Origin: Methylomonas sp. LL1
GTDB taxonomy: Bacteria > Pseudomonadota > Gammaproteobacteria > Methylococcales > Methylomonadaceae
DNA length: 64,000 nucleotides
Reading direction: 5' to 3'
Assembly (NCBI RefSeq): GCF_015711015.1
Contig: NZ_CP064653.1
Location: 992,001-1,056,000, forward strand
Shown here: in pieces, positions 18,062 through 27,413 of the stretch
How positions within the stretch are numbered: position 1 is the stretch's first letter
How the letters are laid out: the number at the start of each line of letters is the position of its first letter
The notes under the pieces: model-generated
What the model saw: the letters and a program-made list of their open reading frames with translations, nothing else
Told to the model about the DNA's origin: nothing
The model's database searches: none
Position numbers and translations under genes: made by a program

Positions 18062-20155
18062 TCACGCTCGGGATTTGCCTTGTTCGAGTTCATTCCGCAG
18101 CATGATGTACAACTTTCGGGTGATGATTTCGTTTTTATGCAGTCTGTCCAGAGTCTCCATTTGCGCTGCGTGCAGTGTCTGGATGGCCGTGGTTTCATTC
18201 AGATGGTTGAGCAAGTCGGTATTTTGCTTGATGATGGTCTGCATGCGATGTTCGGTATTGGCATGTAATTCTTGATAGAGTGCGATCAATTTAGCCAATG
18301 CGGTATTGTCGTCAAACACTTCGTTTAGCGTGGTGTCGCTGATGGTGTGTAAGGTATCCAGCACCTTGTTGATGATTTTATTCAAGGCGCGATAATACAG
18401 ATACAGTTCATCCGGTTTGAAGGCATGATCGCGCCAAAAGGCTAGCCGACTGATGCGCAATACAAAGCGTTCCAATATGTCGATCGGAAAATGTTCGCTG
18501 GCGGATATGAGCTGTGGCTGGTTACGCTTTACGCGCTCCGATTCTATGCTCAGCATATTGCTGATTTTTTTATAGGTTTTTTCCTGAATTTCGCCGCGCT
18601 GAAAAATTTCCTTCAATTCCTCTTTTTCTATGCCGAGCGCAAAGGTGCGCAACATGCTCTCGATCAAAGTCGATGAGTTGCCAATCGCCTCCTTGCACTG
18701 GTAGTAGGCGATATGATAAAGGTTTTGATAATGCTGGTTCAGCGTGTCGTATTGTTGCTGAGTGAGCTGCTGGTTTTGAAATAGCGAGTCAAGCTTCTGT
18801 AGCGATTCCTCATACATTTGGGTTTTACATTTGTGGTAGCCGACGTGTTCAACCGCCGTCAGCGCGTCCAGGCCCAGCGCATGCATGAATTTTCCTATAG
18901 TCGTGGCCTTGATCAGCAGCGTGAAATAAATACTGCCGATGGTAACGGCGGCAACAAATTGCTTGACGGTGAAATCATAACTCCAACCTTCGATAATGAG
19001 ATCGTCCGGTATCAGCAACACCATGATTACCGCCAGCGATCCTCGTAAACTGCCCCAGGCCAGTAAATGCATCCAATTTTGAGGGATGGGACGTTCCTTG
19101 CCGATCTTGTTCATCAGCCACAGCAATGGATAGACGGATAGGGCGCGACCCACCACCACGGTGGCAATGGCCAGCAAAATCGGCAGAATGGCCACGTTCA
19201 AATCGATCGCCAAATCGGCGAACAGCAGCCCCATCAAGATGAACACCAGCGAGTTGGCTACAAATGCAAAATAGCCCCAGAACTTTTCCATGTATTCCTC
19301 AACGTCCGACGACATTTTGTAGCGGCCGAAATTGCCCATCACCATTGATGCGGTCAGGGTGGCTATGATCGATGACAAGCGGATTTCATGACCGCCGACC
19401 ACCCAATGCTCGGAAATGACTTCGGTCAAGACGAAGGTTAAATGCGCTACCAGCAATGTTAGGGTGATTTCCAGATGCTCGTTACCGCGTACTTTTTCGA
19501 TCAATTTGGCGAACAGAAAGCCCATGATCAGACCGAAGATAATGCCGCCGCCCAACATGATCGAGAATGACATTAGCGCCGCCAGTACCGATTCGTAACC
19601 GTGATAGCCTTTCGTCATTACGTCCAACACCACCAGAAAGGCCGCAAAGCCGGTGGCGTCGTTGAACAAACTTTCGCCTTCGAAGATCAAGGTCAACCGT
19701 TGCGGCGCGCCATATTCCTTAAACAGTGCCAATACCGCGACGGGGTCGGTGGAGGAGATGATGGCGCCGAACAACAAGAGGGCAAGCATCGGTACTTCGA
19801 AACCGGCGAGTTGGAACAGATAAAAACCACCGATGCCGACGAACAAGGTACAAACTATCAGGCCGACCACAGCCAACAAGCCGATTGAATAGATATTTTC
19901 GGTTACATTCTGGATATTCATGTTGTACGCCGACTCGAAGATCAATATCGGTAAAAACACGAAAAACAGCAATTCAGGTGTCAGTTCAAAGCTGGTAATG
20001 AACGAGAATATCTCGATATGGGAAATTGGGACTAGTAGTGAGCCGGCAATAACCAGTAACACCGTGTAGGGAATGTTAAGTTTTTTCGACAGCAAGAACA
20101 CGGCTAGCGAAATCAACATCAGACTGAACAACGATAAAAACACGTCAAGGTTCAT
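18062..20155 (-). CDS. Na+/H+ antiporter, CPA1 (NhaP/NHE-like), with long cytoplasmic tail
   Basis: 697 residues. The first 420 form the membrane domain of about 12 helices. The ion-binding region shows SSTDPVAVLALFKEYGAP and GESLFNDATGF, the ND pair typical of electroneutral CPA1 exchangers, and LLAWGSLRGSLAVIMVLLIP carries the conserved Arg. The last about 270 residues are hydrophilic and helical without a recognised domain and probably regulate activity. It likely exports Na+ (or K+) in exchange for protons at the inner membrane. It stands alone on the minus strand with a REP-like repeat upstream. Confidence 0.9.
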   Translation of the reverse strand: MNLDVFLSLFSLMLISLAVFLLSKKLNIPYTVLLVIAGSLLVPISHIEIFSFITSFELTPELLFFVFLPILIFESAYNMNIQNVTENIYSIGLLAVVGLIVCTLFVGIGGFYLFQLAGFEVPMLALLLFGAIISSTDPVAVLALFKEYGAPQRLTLIFEGESLFNDATGFAAFLVVLDVMTKGYHGYESVLAALMSFSIMLGGGIIFGLIMGFLFAKLIEKVRGNEHLEITLTLLVAHLTFVLTEVISEHWVVGGHEIRLSSIIATLTASMVMGNFGRYKMSSDVEEYMEKFWGYFAFVANSLVFILMGLLFADLAIDLNVAILPILLAIATVVVGRALSVYPLLWLMNKIGKERPIPQNWMHLLAWGSLRGSLAVIMVLLIPDDLIIEGWSYDFTVKQFVAAVTIGSIYFTLLIKATTIGKFMHALGLDALTAVEHVGYHKCKTQMYEESLQKLDSLFQNQQLTQQQYDTLNQHYQNLYHIAYYQCKEAIGNSSTLIESMLRTFALGIEKEELKEIFQRGEIQEKTYKKISNMLSIESERVKRNQPQLISASEHFPIDILERFVLRISRLAFWRDHAFKPDELYLYYRALNKIINKVLDTLHTISDTTLNEVFDDNTALAKLIALYQELHANTEHRMQTIIKQNTDLLNHLNETTAIQTLHAAQMETLDRLHKNEIITRKLYIMLRNELEQGKSRA

Positions 20156-20363
20156 GATCGATTCTCCAAGATCTAGTTTGCTGCATTACGCATCCCCAAG
20201 CAGTCGAAAGTTATGCCAACGCTGACTTCTGGCGCTATTAAACCCTAAAAAATCAGGTTTGCAAGAAGATGCCCAATGAATGGGCGATGTTGCGGATTTT
20301 GAAATTTATCGCCATCCTTGGCGATATGGAAGCTAAGGATGCTGTCAAAAATAAGTTCCCGCT

Positions 20364-20421
20364 ATTCGAATGTCCTGTAGGGGCGAATTCATTCGCCCAG
20401 GGCGATTAAAATCGCCCCTAC
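20364..20421 (+). repeat. Extragenic palindromic repeat, family A, copy 1
   Basis: A 58-bp unit with two adjacent hairpins: GGGCGAAT/ATTCGCCC and GGGCGATT/AATCGCCC. It lies in the 308-nt gap between two minus-strand genes, which contains nothing else recognised. A near-identical copy, inverted, lies at 49189-49242. Confidence 0.8.
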
Positions 20422-20463
20422 AAACATTCAAGGAAATTATTTCCAACCAAATCCTGAGCCGAA

Positions 20464-23400
20464 TCAGGCTTTTTCAAGCAGATAGGTCAACCATAGCGAG
20501 GAGAGTTTTTCCTGTACGGTATTCTGCCGCAGGCGGGCAGCCAAGTTAGGGAAGTCGACGTAATCCAGCGCTTGGTCCTGGTTGTAGCAGGAGTACATAA
20601 AGCTTTCCTCGCCGCTTTCGGGGTCGACGTGTTTGCACATGCATTGCGCGCAGACGCCTTTCATCATGCACTGCATCGGCGAGTTGATTGAGCCGATCGC
20701 TTCGTGGCCGGCTTTCAGATACGGTTGCAGCACGCCGAAACGGGCAGCCTTGACCGCCGCCATCATCTTGTCGGAGCCGATCACGATCAGGTGCTCGACA
20801 TCCTGCAAACGTAGCGCGGTGTCGCCCAGATGGCCGTCCGCATAAGCGATCATCGCTTCGACGATATTGCCGACGAAGGTTTTGTCTTGAGGACGGGTAA
20901 CCGGAATCGCTTCGTTGCCGGGACGGTTATCAACCGCCCAGACGATGACGTCGGAAGCGTCCTCGATTTCAGCCACCTTGAACAAGTCTTCGCGGTTACG
21001 GTAACCGGCGAAATACAGCACTTTGTTGCCGGCTGCGCGCATGGCTTTGCCGATCGAGAACAGTACCGCGTTACCCAGGCCGCCGCCCAACAGCAGCACG
21101 GTTTTGCCGGTCGGAATTTCGGTTGGCGCGCCGGTGACGCCCATCAACACCAGCGGATCGCCGGCTTTCCAGGTCGCGCACAAGCGACTGGAACTGCCCA
21201 TTTCCAGCGCGATCAATGATACCAGGCCTTTTTCCTTATCGACCCAGGCACCGGTCAGTGCCAAGCCTTCGGCGGCCAGAGCAGTGCCTTCGACCACGGG
21301 GGCCAGCGATTCGTAGTTTTGCACCCGGTAGAACTGGCCGGGCTCGAAGTTTTTCGCGGCGGCCGGAGCCTTGATCACCACTTCGATAATGGTAGGGGTC
21401 AGGCGGTTGACTTCGACCACATGAGCCAGGAAGGTGGCATCCAAACGTTGCTGCAGGTCGAGCAGTTGCGCATCGCGTTGTGCTTGTTGCGCTGCATCCA
21501 GTTTAGCGATGTGGTCGGCAAACAGTTTGACGATATAAGGATAACCGTCCTTGGCGCTGGCCATCGCTTTCACGACGTTGCCGGCGTAAACCGGATGGTT
21601 GTCGCCGTAGAAGGTGATGTAACGGCCTTCGCTTTGATACGAAGTGAACGGCGCCGGTTTGCCGACCTTGACTTGCGTATCGTCGGCCATGGCCACCAGT
21701 TCCGCCTTGCCTTGCAGCCATTCGGGTTCATGACGTTTATAAAACTTGCTGTCCATCACGAAGGTGCGTGGATGTTCGGACTGGTAAATGGTGTTCGGCG
21801 CGGTACCGGCGGCGATGAACAGGCCGCGCAGCTTTATCTCCACCTCATCGGTTTTACGCCAGCGGCCTTCTTGTTCGGCCAGTTTTTCGAAGCGTACCGC
21901 CCGTAAATGGCCGTATTGATCCTCAAGGGCTTCCAGCGGACTCATGCCTTCGGCCAGATAGATGCCCTCGGACAAGGCTTCGTGAATTTCTTCGTGGTTT
22001 TGACGATACGCGGGCGAATCCTTGATGCCTTTACGGTAGAACATGGTCACCCCGCCCCATTGTTTCAGGAAGGGCAGGAAGTTGGGCGTTTCGCCGGCCG
22101 CGGCCGCGCGTTGACGTTCTTGTTCGATGACGCGGCCGTGAGCCAGGAATTCTTCCAGGATTTCTAGTTCTTCCTTGTCGTAACGACCTCGGACCTCGTC
22201 TTCGCCGTATTTAGCCACCAGTTTGTCATAGCGATTGGTGATTTTGCTGACCTGCAACGGATAGTAAGCCAGTAATTCGGTGGCGGTATCGATCGCGGTC
22301 AAGCCGCCGCCGATCACGCCGGCCGGCAGACGCACCTGCAGATTGGCCAGTGACGATGGTTTGGCCGCGCCGGTCAATTGCAGGCCCATTAGAAAATCCG
22401 AAGCCTTACGGATGCCGCGGATCAGGTTGTTTTTCAGGTCGATCACGGTCGGTTTACCGGCACCACTGGCGATGGCGATATGATCGAAACCCAGCTCCCA
22501 AGCTTCGTCGATCGTGATGGTGCCGCCGAAACGCACGCCGCCGTAACATTTGAACGCGGCGCGGCGCAGCAGGGTCAGGTAAATTACTTTCAGAAAGTTT
22601 TTGTCCCAGCGCACGGTAATCCCGTATTCGGCCACACCGCCGAAGCCCAGCATGACCCGTTTATCCAGGTCTTGGTACAGATCCTTGAAATCGATGATAG
22701 GTTGCGGGATGGTGTCTTTATCGCCGGTCAGGTACAACGGCAGCGGCTCGATTTTCAATGCGTCGATGCCGACCACGCCGAAGCCTTCGTTCAACAGATA
22801 GTGCGACAGGGTGTAGCCTGCCGGACCCATGCCGGCCACCAGCACGTTTTTGCCGTTGTAGGGCAGGGCGGTCGGGCGTTTGACGTTGAGCGGGTTCCAA
22901 CGGGTCAACAGGCTGTAAATCTCGAAACCCCAAGGCATGAACAACACGTCGGTCAGCACGTTGGTTTCGATTTGCGGGATGTTGACCGCTTCGGTTTTTT
23001 GGTAAATGCAGCCGCGCATGCAGTCGTTGCAAATCCTATGGCCGGTGCCGGGACACATCGGGTTGTCGATAATGATCATCGCCAGCGCGCCGATATTGTC
23101 GCCCTGGCGCTTGACCAGATGCATCTCGGAAATCTTTTCTTCCAGCGGACAACCGGTCATCAGCGAACCCAAATGATTGGCCTTGAAGCTGCCGTCTTTT
23201 TTGTTCTTGATACCTTTCGAGCAGGAATCGTTGTCGCGGTCGTGGCAATAAATGCAGTGATCGACTTCGTACAGTGCTTGTCTTTGGTTGAAACGTTTGT
23301 CGGTGAGGGCAAAGCCGTCGCGGCGGCGATGGTGATGCTCGTCGCAAGCCCAGGCGTCATAACCGGTTTGAGTTACAGTTTGATGCTCGACCAGATTTTC

Positions 23401-24114
23401 CAAGTCGGTTTTTTCGGCAATTTTGAAGCTCAACCATTTTGCCACCACGGCTTGCAATTCAGGTGCTTGCTTGGCGGCGAAGCTCCAGCGGCAGACGATG
23501 TCGAGTAAACCGGCAACCAGCGCGGCGGGACTGTCGTAGCCGGCGCCTAGCGTCTTAAAGTTAGCGACGTCGGCATCGCTAATATTGTCTTGTTTGGATA
23601 AGCGCCACAAATCGGCGCCGAGTTGGCTAACCGCCAGTTCCGGATCTTCCAGGAACAACGGCTGTTTGCCGGCGGCTGCCAGCAGCGCATCCAGTTGGGA
23701 GCGTAATTCGCCGATGTCCCAGCCTTCGATGGTTTGGCCCTTGAACAGCTTGTTCAGGTTGCCGATGATTTCGGTGCGGTAAACAAATACCGCGTCGAAT
23801 TCAGCGCGAATATGCTTGATTTGTTGATCGCGCACATTGCTGACATTAAACAGCTTGGCGACGAAAGTACCGACCAACGGCGCCATTCTGACCAACAACT
23901 CGGATATTTGCTCGGGTTTCATGCCTTCGCCCGCGCAGGCACGGTAAGCCGAAACTTCAGCAAACAAGTCCGGATCGTGTTGTTGAACCGATTGGTCGAA
24001 TACTTGCATTAAATCGGTTAGGCGTTTGGCATCGTAGAGGTCTTGGTAGGCAAAACCGGGGATACCCAGGGTCAGTTGTGTCAGGTCGCGAGTATTGAGC
24101 TGTTGTGTCATCAA
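20464..24114 (-). CDS. Single-chain NfnB/NfnA-like FAD-NAD(P)-FeS oxidoreductase (1216 aa)
   Basis: A very large flavoprotein. Residues 1-280 are a helical region I do not recognise. C287, C290, C298 and C322, then C354, C362, C365 and C369 (CPGTGHRICNDCMRGC) look like iron-sulfur ligands of GltD/NfnB type. Two dinucleotide-binding folds follow: VLVAGMGPAGYTLSHYL (about 424) and AGVIGGGLTAIDTATE (about 610). The C-terminal 270 residues are FNR/PyrK/NfnA-like, with FEPGQFYRVQNY for FAD, LLLGGGLGNAVLFSIGKA for NAD(P) and a [2Fe-2S]-type MQCMMKGVCAQCMCK near the end. The plan resembles NfnAB transhydrogenase in one chain, so ferredoxin/NAD(P)H electron exchange is inferred. GGAA stands 7 nt before the ATG. 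Confidence 0.8.
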   Translation of the reverse strand: MMTQQLNTRDLTQLTLGIPGFAYQDLYDAKRLTDLMQVFDQSVQQHDPDLFAEVSAYRACAGEGMKPEQISELLVRMAPLVGTFVAKLFNVSNVRDQQIKHIRAEFDAVFVYRTEIIGNLNKLFKGQTIEGWDIGELRSQLDALLAAAGKQPLFLEDPELAVSQLGADLWRLSKQDNISDADVANFKTLGAGYDSPAALVAGLLDIVCRWSFAAKQAPELQAVVAKWLSFKIAEKTDLENLVEHQTVTQTGYDAWACDEHHHRRRDGFALTDKRFNQRQALYEVDHCIYCHDRDNDSCSKGIKNKKDGSFKANHLGSLMTGCPLEEKISEMHLVKRQGDNIGALAMIIIDNPMCPGTGHRICNDCMRGCIYQKTEAVNIPQIETNVLTDVLFMPWGFEIYSLLTRWNPLNVKRPTALPYNGKNVLVAGMGPAGYTLSHYLLNEGFGVVGIDALKIEPLPLYLTGDKDTIPQPIIDFKDLYQDLDKRVMLGFGGVAEYGITVRWDKNFLKVIYLTLLRRAAFKCYGGVRFGGTITIDEAWELGFDHIAIASGAGKPTVIDLKNNLIRGIRKASDFLMGLQLTGAAKPSSLANLQVRLPAGVIGGGLTAIDTATELLAYYPLQVSKITNRYDKLVAKYGEDEVRGRYDKEELEILEEFLAHGRVIEQERQRAAAAGETPNFLPFLKQWGGVTMFYRKGIKDSPAYRQNHEEIHEALSEGIYLAEGMSPLEALEDQYGHLRAVRFEKLAEQEGRWRKTDEVEIKLRGLFIAAGTAPNTIYQSEHPRTFVMDSKFYKRHEPEWLQGKAELVAMADDTQVKVGKPAPFTSYQSEGRYITFYGDNHPVYAGNVVKAMASAKDGYPYIVKLFADHIAKLDAAQQAQRDAQLLDLQQRLDATFLAHVVEVNRLTPTIIEVVIKAPAAAKNFEPGQFYRVQNYESLAPVVEGTALAAEGLALTGAWVDKEKGLVSLIALEMGSSSRLCATWKAGDPLVLMGVTGAPTEIPTGKTVLLLGGGLGNAVLFSIGKAMRAAGNKVLYFAGYRNREDLFKVAEIEDASDVIVWAVDNRPGNEAIPVTRPQDKTFVGNIVEAMIAYADGHLGDTALRLQDVEHLIVIGSDKMMAAVKAARFGVLQPYLKAGHEAIGSINSPMQCMMKGVCAQCMCKHVDPESGEESFMYSCYNQDQALDYVDFPNLAARLRQNTVQEKLSSLWLTYLLEKA

Positions 24115-24169
24115 GTTATTCCGTGTCTATTCGCTTGAAGGTGTGAAGTATAAACATTGCAAATTATGG

Positions 24170-25099
24170 CTAAGGCATTTCGTCAACAACGGTATCTTTT
24201 TCCAAAGGCATTAGGTCTTGACGTGTCAGGCCGAAAGTCAGGGCCAGAGAGCTGGCGATGTAAATCGATGAGTAAGTGCCTTTAATCACGCCGATCAACA
24301 TGGCGATGGCAAAACCGTGTATGGTTTTACCGCCCAAAAATGCCAAGGCCAGCACGGTCAGGAAAACAGTCAACGAGGTCAAAATAGTCCGGCTCAGGGT
24401 GTCGTTCAGTGCGTTGTTAACGATCTCGTGAATCGACTCCTTGACGCGGCTGGCTCGGACGGTCTCACGAATTCGGTCGTATACCACAATGGTGTCGTTG
24501 ATCGAGTAACCCACCAAGGCCAGAATCGCCGACAACACCGTCATGTCGAATTCCCAGCCGAACACGGAAAAGAACCCCATGGTGATAATGGTGTCGTGGA
24601 ACAGGGCGGCAATCGCGCCGACCGAAAGTTTCCATTCAAAACGCACGCTGACGTAAATCATCACGCCAATGAACGAAAACAATAATGCCAGGCCGCCATC
24701 ATCGACTAAGTCTTCACCGACCTGCGGACCGACGAACTCCACCCGGCGAACTTCGCCGGCTTGCGGTTGGCTGCTGTTGCTGACGCTAAGCACTTTTTCG
24801 GTCAGCTCTTTCTGATTGACGTTATCAACCGGTTTTAGGCGGATTAACACATCTTCCGAACTGCCGAAATGCTGGATGTTGGCATCGGCAAAACCTTGTT
24901 GTTCCAGAGTGCTACGCATTTTGTCGAGATCGACAGACTGGTTGTAGTGCAATTCGTAAACGCTTCCGCCGGTAAAATCAACGCCCAATTCCAGGCCTTT
25001 GACCATAAAGGAAATGATCGAAATTAAAAATAAAGTGCCGGAAAAGAAAAAAGCCAGTTTTCTTTTGCCGAGAAAGTCGAGTTGTCGAGAGCGAGTCAT
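24170..25099 (-). CDS. secF: Protein translocase subunit SecF
   Basis: SecF works with SecD to pull exported proteins through SecYEG using the proton gradient. From the ATG at 25099 (CAGGAA lies 6 nt upstream) it is 309 residues. An upstream in-frame ATG at 25144 would add 15 residues without family likeness. Family features: a first helix, then GLELGVDFTGGSVYELHY at the first periplasmic loop, RRVEFVGPQVGEDL, and the RND helices with FDMTVLSAILALVGYSINDTIVVYDRIRE. SecD is normally the gene immediately upstream; here trkH is, and no secD lies in the window. Confidence 0.95.
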   Translation of the reverse strand: MTRSRQLDFLGKRKLAFFFSGTLFLISIISFMVKGLELGVDFTGGSVYELHYNQSVDLDKMRSTLEQQGFADANIQHFGSSEDVLIRLKPVDNVNQKELTEKVLSVSNSSQPQAGEVRRVEFVGPQVGEDLVDDGGLALLFSFIGVMIYVSVRFEWKLSVGAIAALFHDTIITMGFFSVFGWEFDMTVLSAILALVGYSINDTIVVYDRIRETVRASRVKESIHEIVNNALNDTLSRTILTSLTVFLTVLALAFLGGKTIHGFAIAMLIGVIKGTYSSIYIASSLALTFGLTRQDLMPLEKDTVVDEMP

Positions 25100-25194
25100 G
25101 CGGATTCCTGAATAAATGAAGAGTTTGTTATCCGTTTGTACCAAAAAGTACGGGGTTTATAGGGGGTATGCCAGTGCCAAGGTGGTGAATTGTA

Positions 25195-26652
25195 CTATTT
25201 TCTCCAAAAAGTAGGAGTAAAAAGCACAACTAACGTGAATACTTCCAGGCGTCCGAGCAACATGGTGATAGAGCAAATCCAGGTTTGGAAATCGTTCAGA
25301 CTGGAAAAATTGGTTGCCGGCCCTAGCTGGTTGAGACCGGGGCCGGCATTGTTAATGCAGGCAATTACGGCGCTAAGTGCCGAAATCGGGTCCAGACCGG
25401 TAAAGATCAAGGTAAAAGTCATCACCACTATCGAAATGAAATACAGAAAAATAAACGCCAGTACCGCGAAGATAATCTTGTTGGGAATGGAGGTATTGCC
25501 GATCCGAATCGGATTGACCGCGCTTGGATGCAGAATGCTGAACATTTCCCGCCCGGCCTGTTTCATCAATAATAAGGTGCGAAACATTTTGATGCCGCCG
25601 CCGGTGGAACCGGTACAAGCGGTAATACAACTGAGATAAAGCATCCACCAGGGTACGAAGGGCGGCCATTTGTCGTAATCAACGCTCATGAAACCGCAGT
25701 CGGTGGCAATAGAGACCAAATTGAAGGAAACATGGCGCAAGCTAACGAAAAAATCCGGATAGGTATCCAAATGCCATAAATAGCCCGCGCAGAGCAAGAT
25801 GCTGCCGGCAACCAAGCCCAGCATCGGCATGGCTTCCGGGTCGAGCAGATAGGGCTTTAAGCTTATTTTGTTCAAGACCGTGTAATGGGTGGCGAAATTG
25901 ATGGCCGAGATCAGCATGAAGACCGTCAAAACCAGTTCGATAGCCGCCGAATCAAAATAACCGATACTGGCATCGTGAGTGGAAAAACCGCCTAGAGCCA
26001 ATGTGGCAAAGGCATGGCATATGGCGTCAAACCAACTCATGCCAGCCACTTTCAAACAAAGTATGCACAGCAACGTGTAACCGGCATACACCAGCCAAAG
26101 CAAGCGGGCGGTTTCGGTAATACGAGGTGTGAGTTTGCTGTCCTTGACCGGGCCGGCTATCTCGGCCTTATAGAGCTGCATGCCACCGACACCCAGCAAT
26201 GGCAGAATCGCCACGGCCAATACGATGATGCCCAAACCACCTATCCAATTCAGTTCGTGCCGCCATAAATTTAGCGAGGGCGCCAGAGTATCCAGGCCAC
26301 TCAGCACGGTAGCGCCGGTGGTGGTAAAGCCTGACATGGTTTCGAAGAAGGCATCGGTAAAAGTCAGTCCCGGAATACCCCAGATCAATGGCAAGGTTGC
26401 CGCGGCAGCCATCAGCAGCCAGAAAAAGGCTACCAGCAAGTAGCCGTCCCGGGTTTTGACGTCACCGCGAAACTGCATGGTGGAGCCCGCCAGGATACCG
26501 CCCACTCCGATATTCAACGACATGCCGCGTAGGAAGTGGTCGCTCATGCCGTCGTTAAAATACAGCGAGGTAAAAATCGGCAGAAAATATGTCAGCCCGA
26601 ACACCATCAGAATCAGACCGAGGACAAAGGCGAGGGTACAAAAACGTTGCAT
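25195..26652 (-). CDS. trkH: TrkH-family potassium uptake channel subunit
   Basis: 485 residues from the ATG at 26652 (MQRFCTLAFVL); a longer frame from 26724 adds residues without membrane-protein character. It has the four M1-P-M2 repeats of the SKT superfamily with selectivity-filter glycines in SGFTTTGATVLSGL, TLALGGFSTHDASIG, ATDCGFMSVDYDKWP and CINNAGPGLNQLGP. ITACTGSTGGGIKMFR marks the TrkH C-terminal repeat. It mediates K+ uptake together with a cytoplasmic TrkA gating ring, which is not encoded nearby. Confidence 0.95.
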   Translation of the reverse strand: MQRFCTLAFVLGLILMVFGLTYFLPIFTSLYFNDGMSDHFLRGMSLNIGVGGILAGSTMQFRGDVKTRDGYLLVAFFWLLMAAAATLPLIWGIPGLTFTDAFFETMSGFTTTGATVLSGLDTLAPSLNLWRHELNWIGGLGIIVLAVAILPLLGVGGMQLYKAEIAGPVKDSKLTPRITETARLLWLVYAGYTLLCILCLKVAGMSWFDAICHAFATLALGGFSTHDASIGYFDSAAIELVLTVFMLISAINFATHYTVLNKISLKPYLLDPEAMPMLGLVAGSILLCAGYLWHLDTYPDFFVSLRHVSFNLVSIATDCGFMSVDYDKWPPFVPWWMLYLSCITACTGSTGGGIKMFRTLLLMKQAGREMFSILHPSAVNPIRIGNTSIPNKIIFAVLAFIFLYFISIVVMTFTLIFTGLDPISALSAVIACINNAGPGLNQLGPATNFSSLNDFQTWICSITMLLGRLEVFTLVVLFTPTFWRK

Positions 26653-26888
26653 GGGTTGCCTGTTTAAGCGGAAAAGGTCGACGGTGGCCGGGATTCGAGA
26701 ATGGTAGGCAACAAATTGTAGCAAACAACCGACAACGTCGCGCTGTCACAAAATCTTAAACAACTCTTCATCCGCCTGTCATAAATCCTTTTTAAGCTGG
26801 CTTCGACCTAACGGAAAGTATTAATAACGGAAAAAATGGGTTTTCCAATTATCGCCGCGGTGGGTTGCGGCCAGGCCGGGAGAGTGCG

Positions 26889-27413
26889 ATGAAGCTGATG
26901 TATTCGATCCATCAATTCGATGTCCGAATGTTTATTTGTCTGAATAACAGCACGGCGCACGCCAGTTTGGTGCGCCTGTGCAGGATGCTATCCCGCAGCG
27001 GAGACGGTCTGTTGTACCTGCTATTGGCGGCATGGTTGTACTGGGACAGAGGCGCGGGCGACTTATTACTGCAAACCTTGCTGGTGGCTTTCGCGCTGGA
27101 AAGGCCGGTGTATTTTGTGTTGAAAAACGGTTTCAAACGTAACCGTCCGCAGCAGGCTATTCAAAACTTTCATAGCGTGATTACGCCTTCCGATCAATTC
27201 AGTTTCCCTTCCGGCCACACCTCGGCGGCCTTCATGGTGGCTACTCTGCTGGCGTATTTCTTTCCCGGTTTAACGATGGGTTTGTATTGCTGGGCGCTGC
27301 TGGTCGGTTTTTCGCGGGTGGTGCTAGGGGTGCATTTTCCGACGGATACCTTGATGGGAGTGGTTTTGGGTGTCGGTTGCGCAATTTTTAGTCTTAATTT
27401 TATTCTACGATGA
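26889..27413 (+). CDS. PAP2-family membrane lipid phosphatase
   Basis: 174 residues from the ATG at 26889, after a GGGAGAG ribosome binding site. All three phosphatase motifs are visible: KNGFKRNRP, PSGHTSA and SRVVLGVHFPTD, set among five or six membrane helices. Substrates in the family are phosphatidic acid, undecaprenyl pyrophosphate or phosphatidylglycerol phosphate. The stop overlaps the next ATG (ATGA, 27410-27413), so it is translationally coupled to a glycosyltransferase. This suggests joint work on a lipid-linked sugar or glycolipid. Confidence 0.92.
   Translation: MKLMYSIHQFDVRMFICLNNSTAHASLVRLCRMLSRSGDGLLYLLLAAWLYWDRGAGDLLLQTLLVAFALERPVYFVLKNGFKRNRPQQAIQNFHSVITPSDQFSFPSGHTSAAFMVATLLAYFFPGLTMGLYCWALLVGFSRVVLGVHFPTDTLMGVVLGVGCAIFSLNFILR

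Noticed and set aside
22480..23508. 342-codon plus-strand frame inside the Nfn-like gene
   Set aside because: Lies opposite conserved FeS and FAD motifs; no independent features or start signal.
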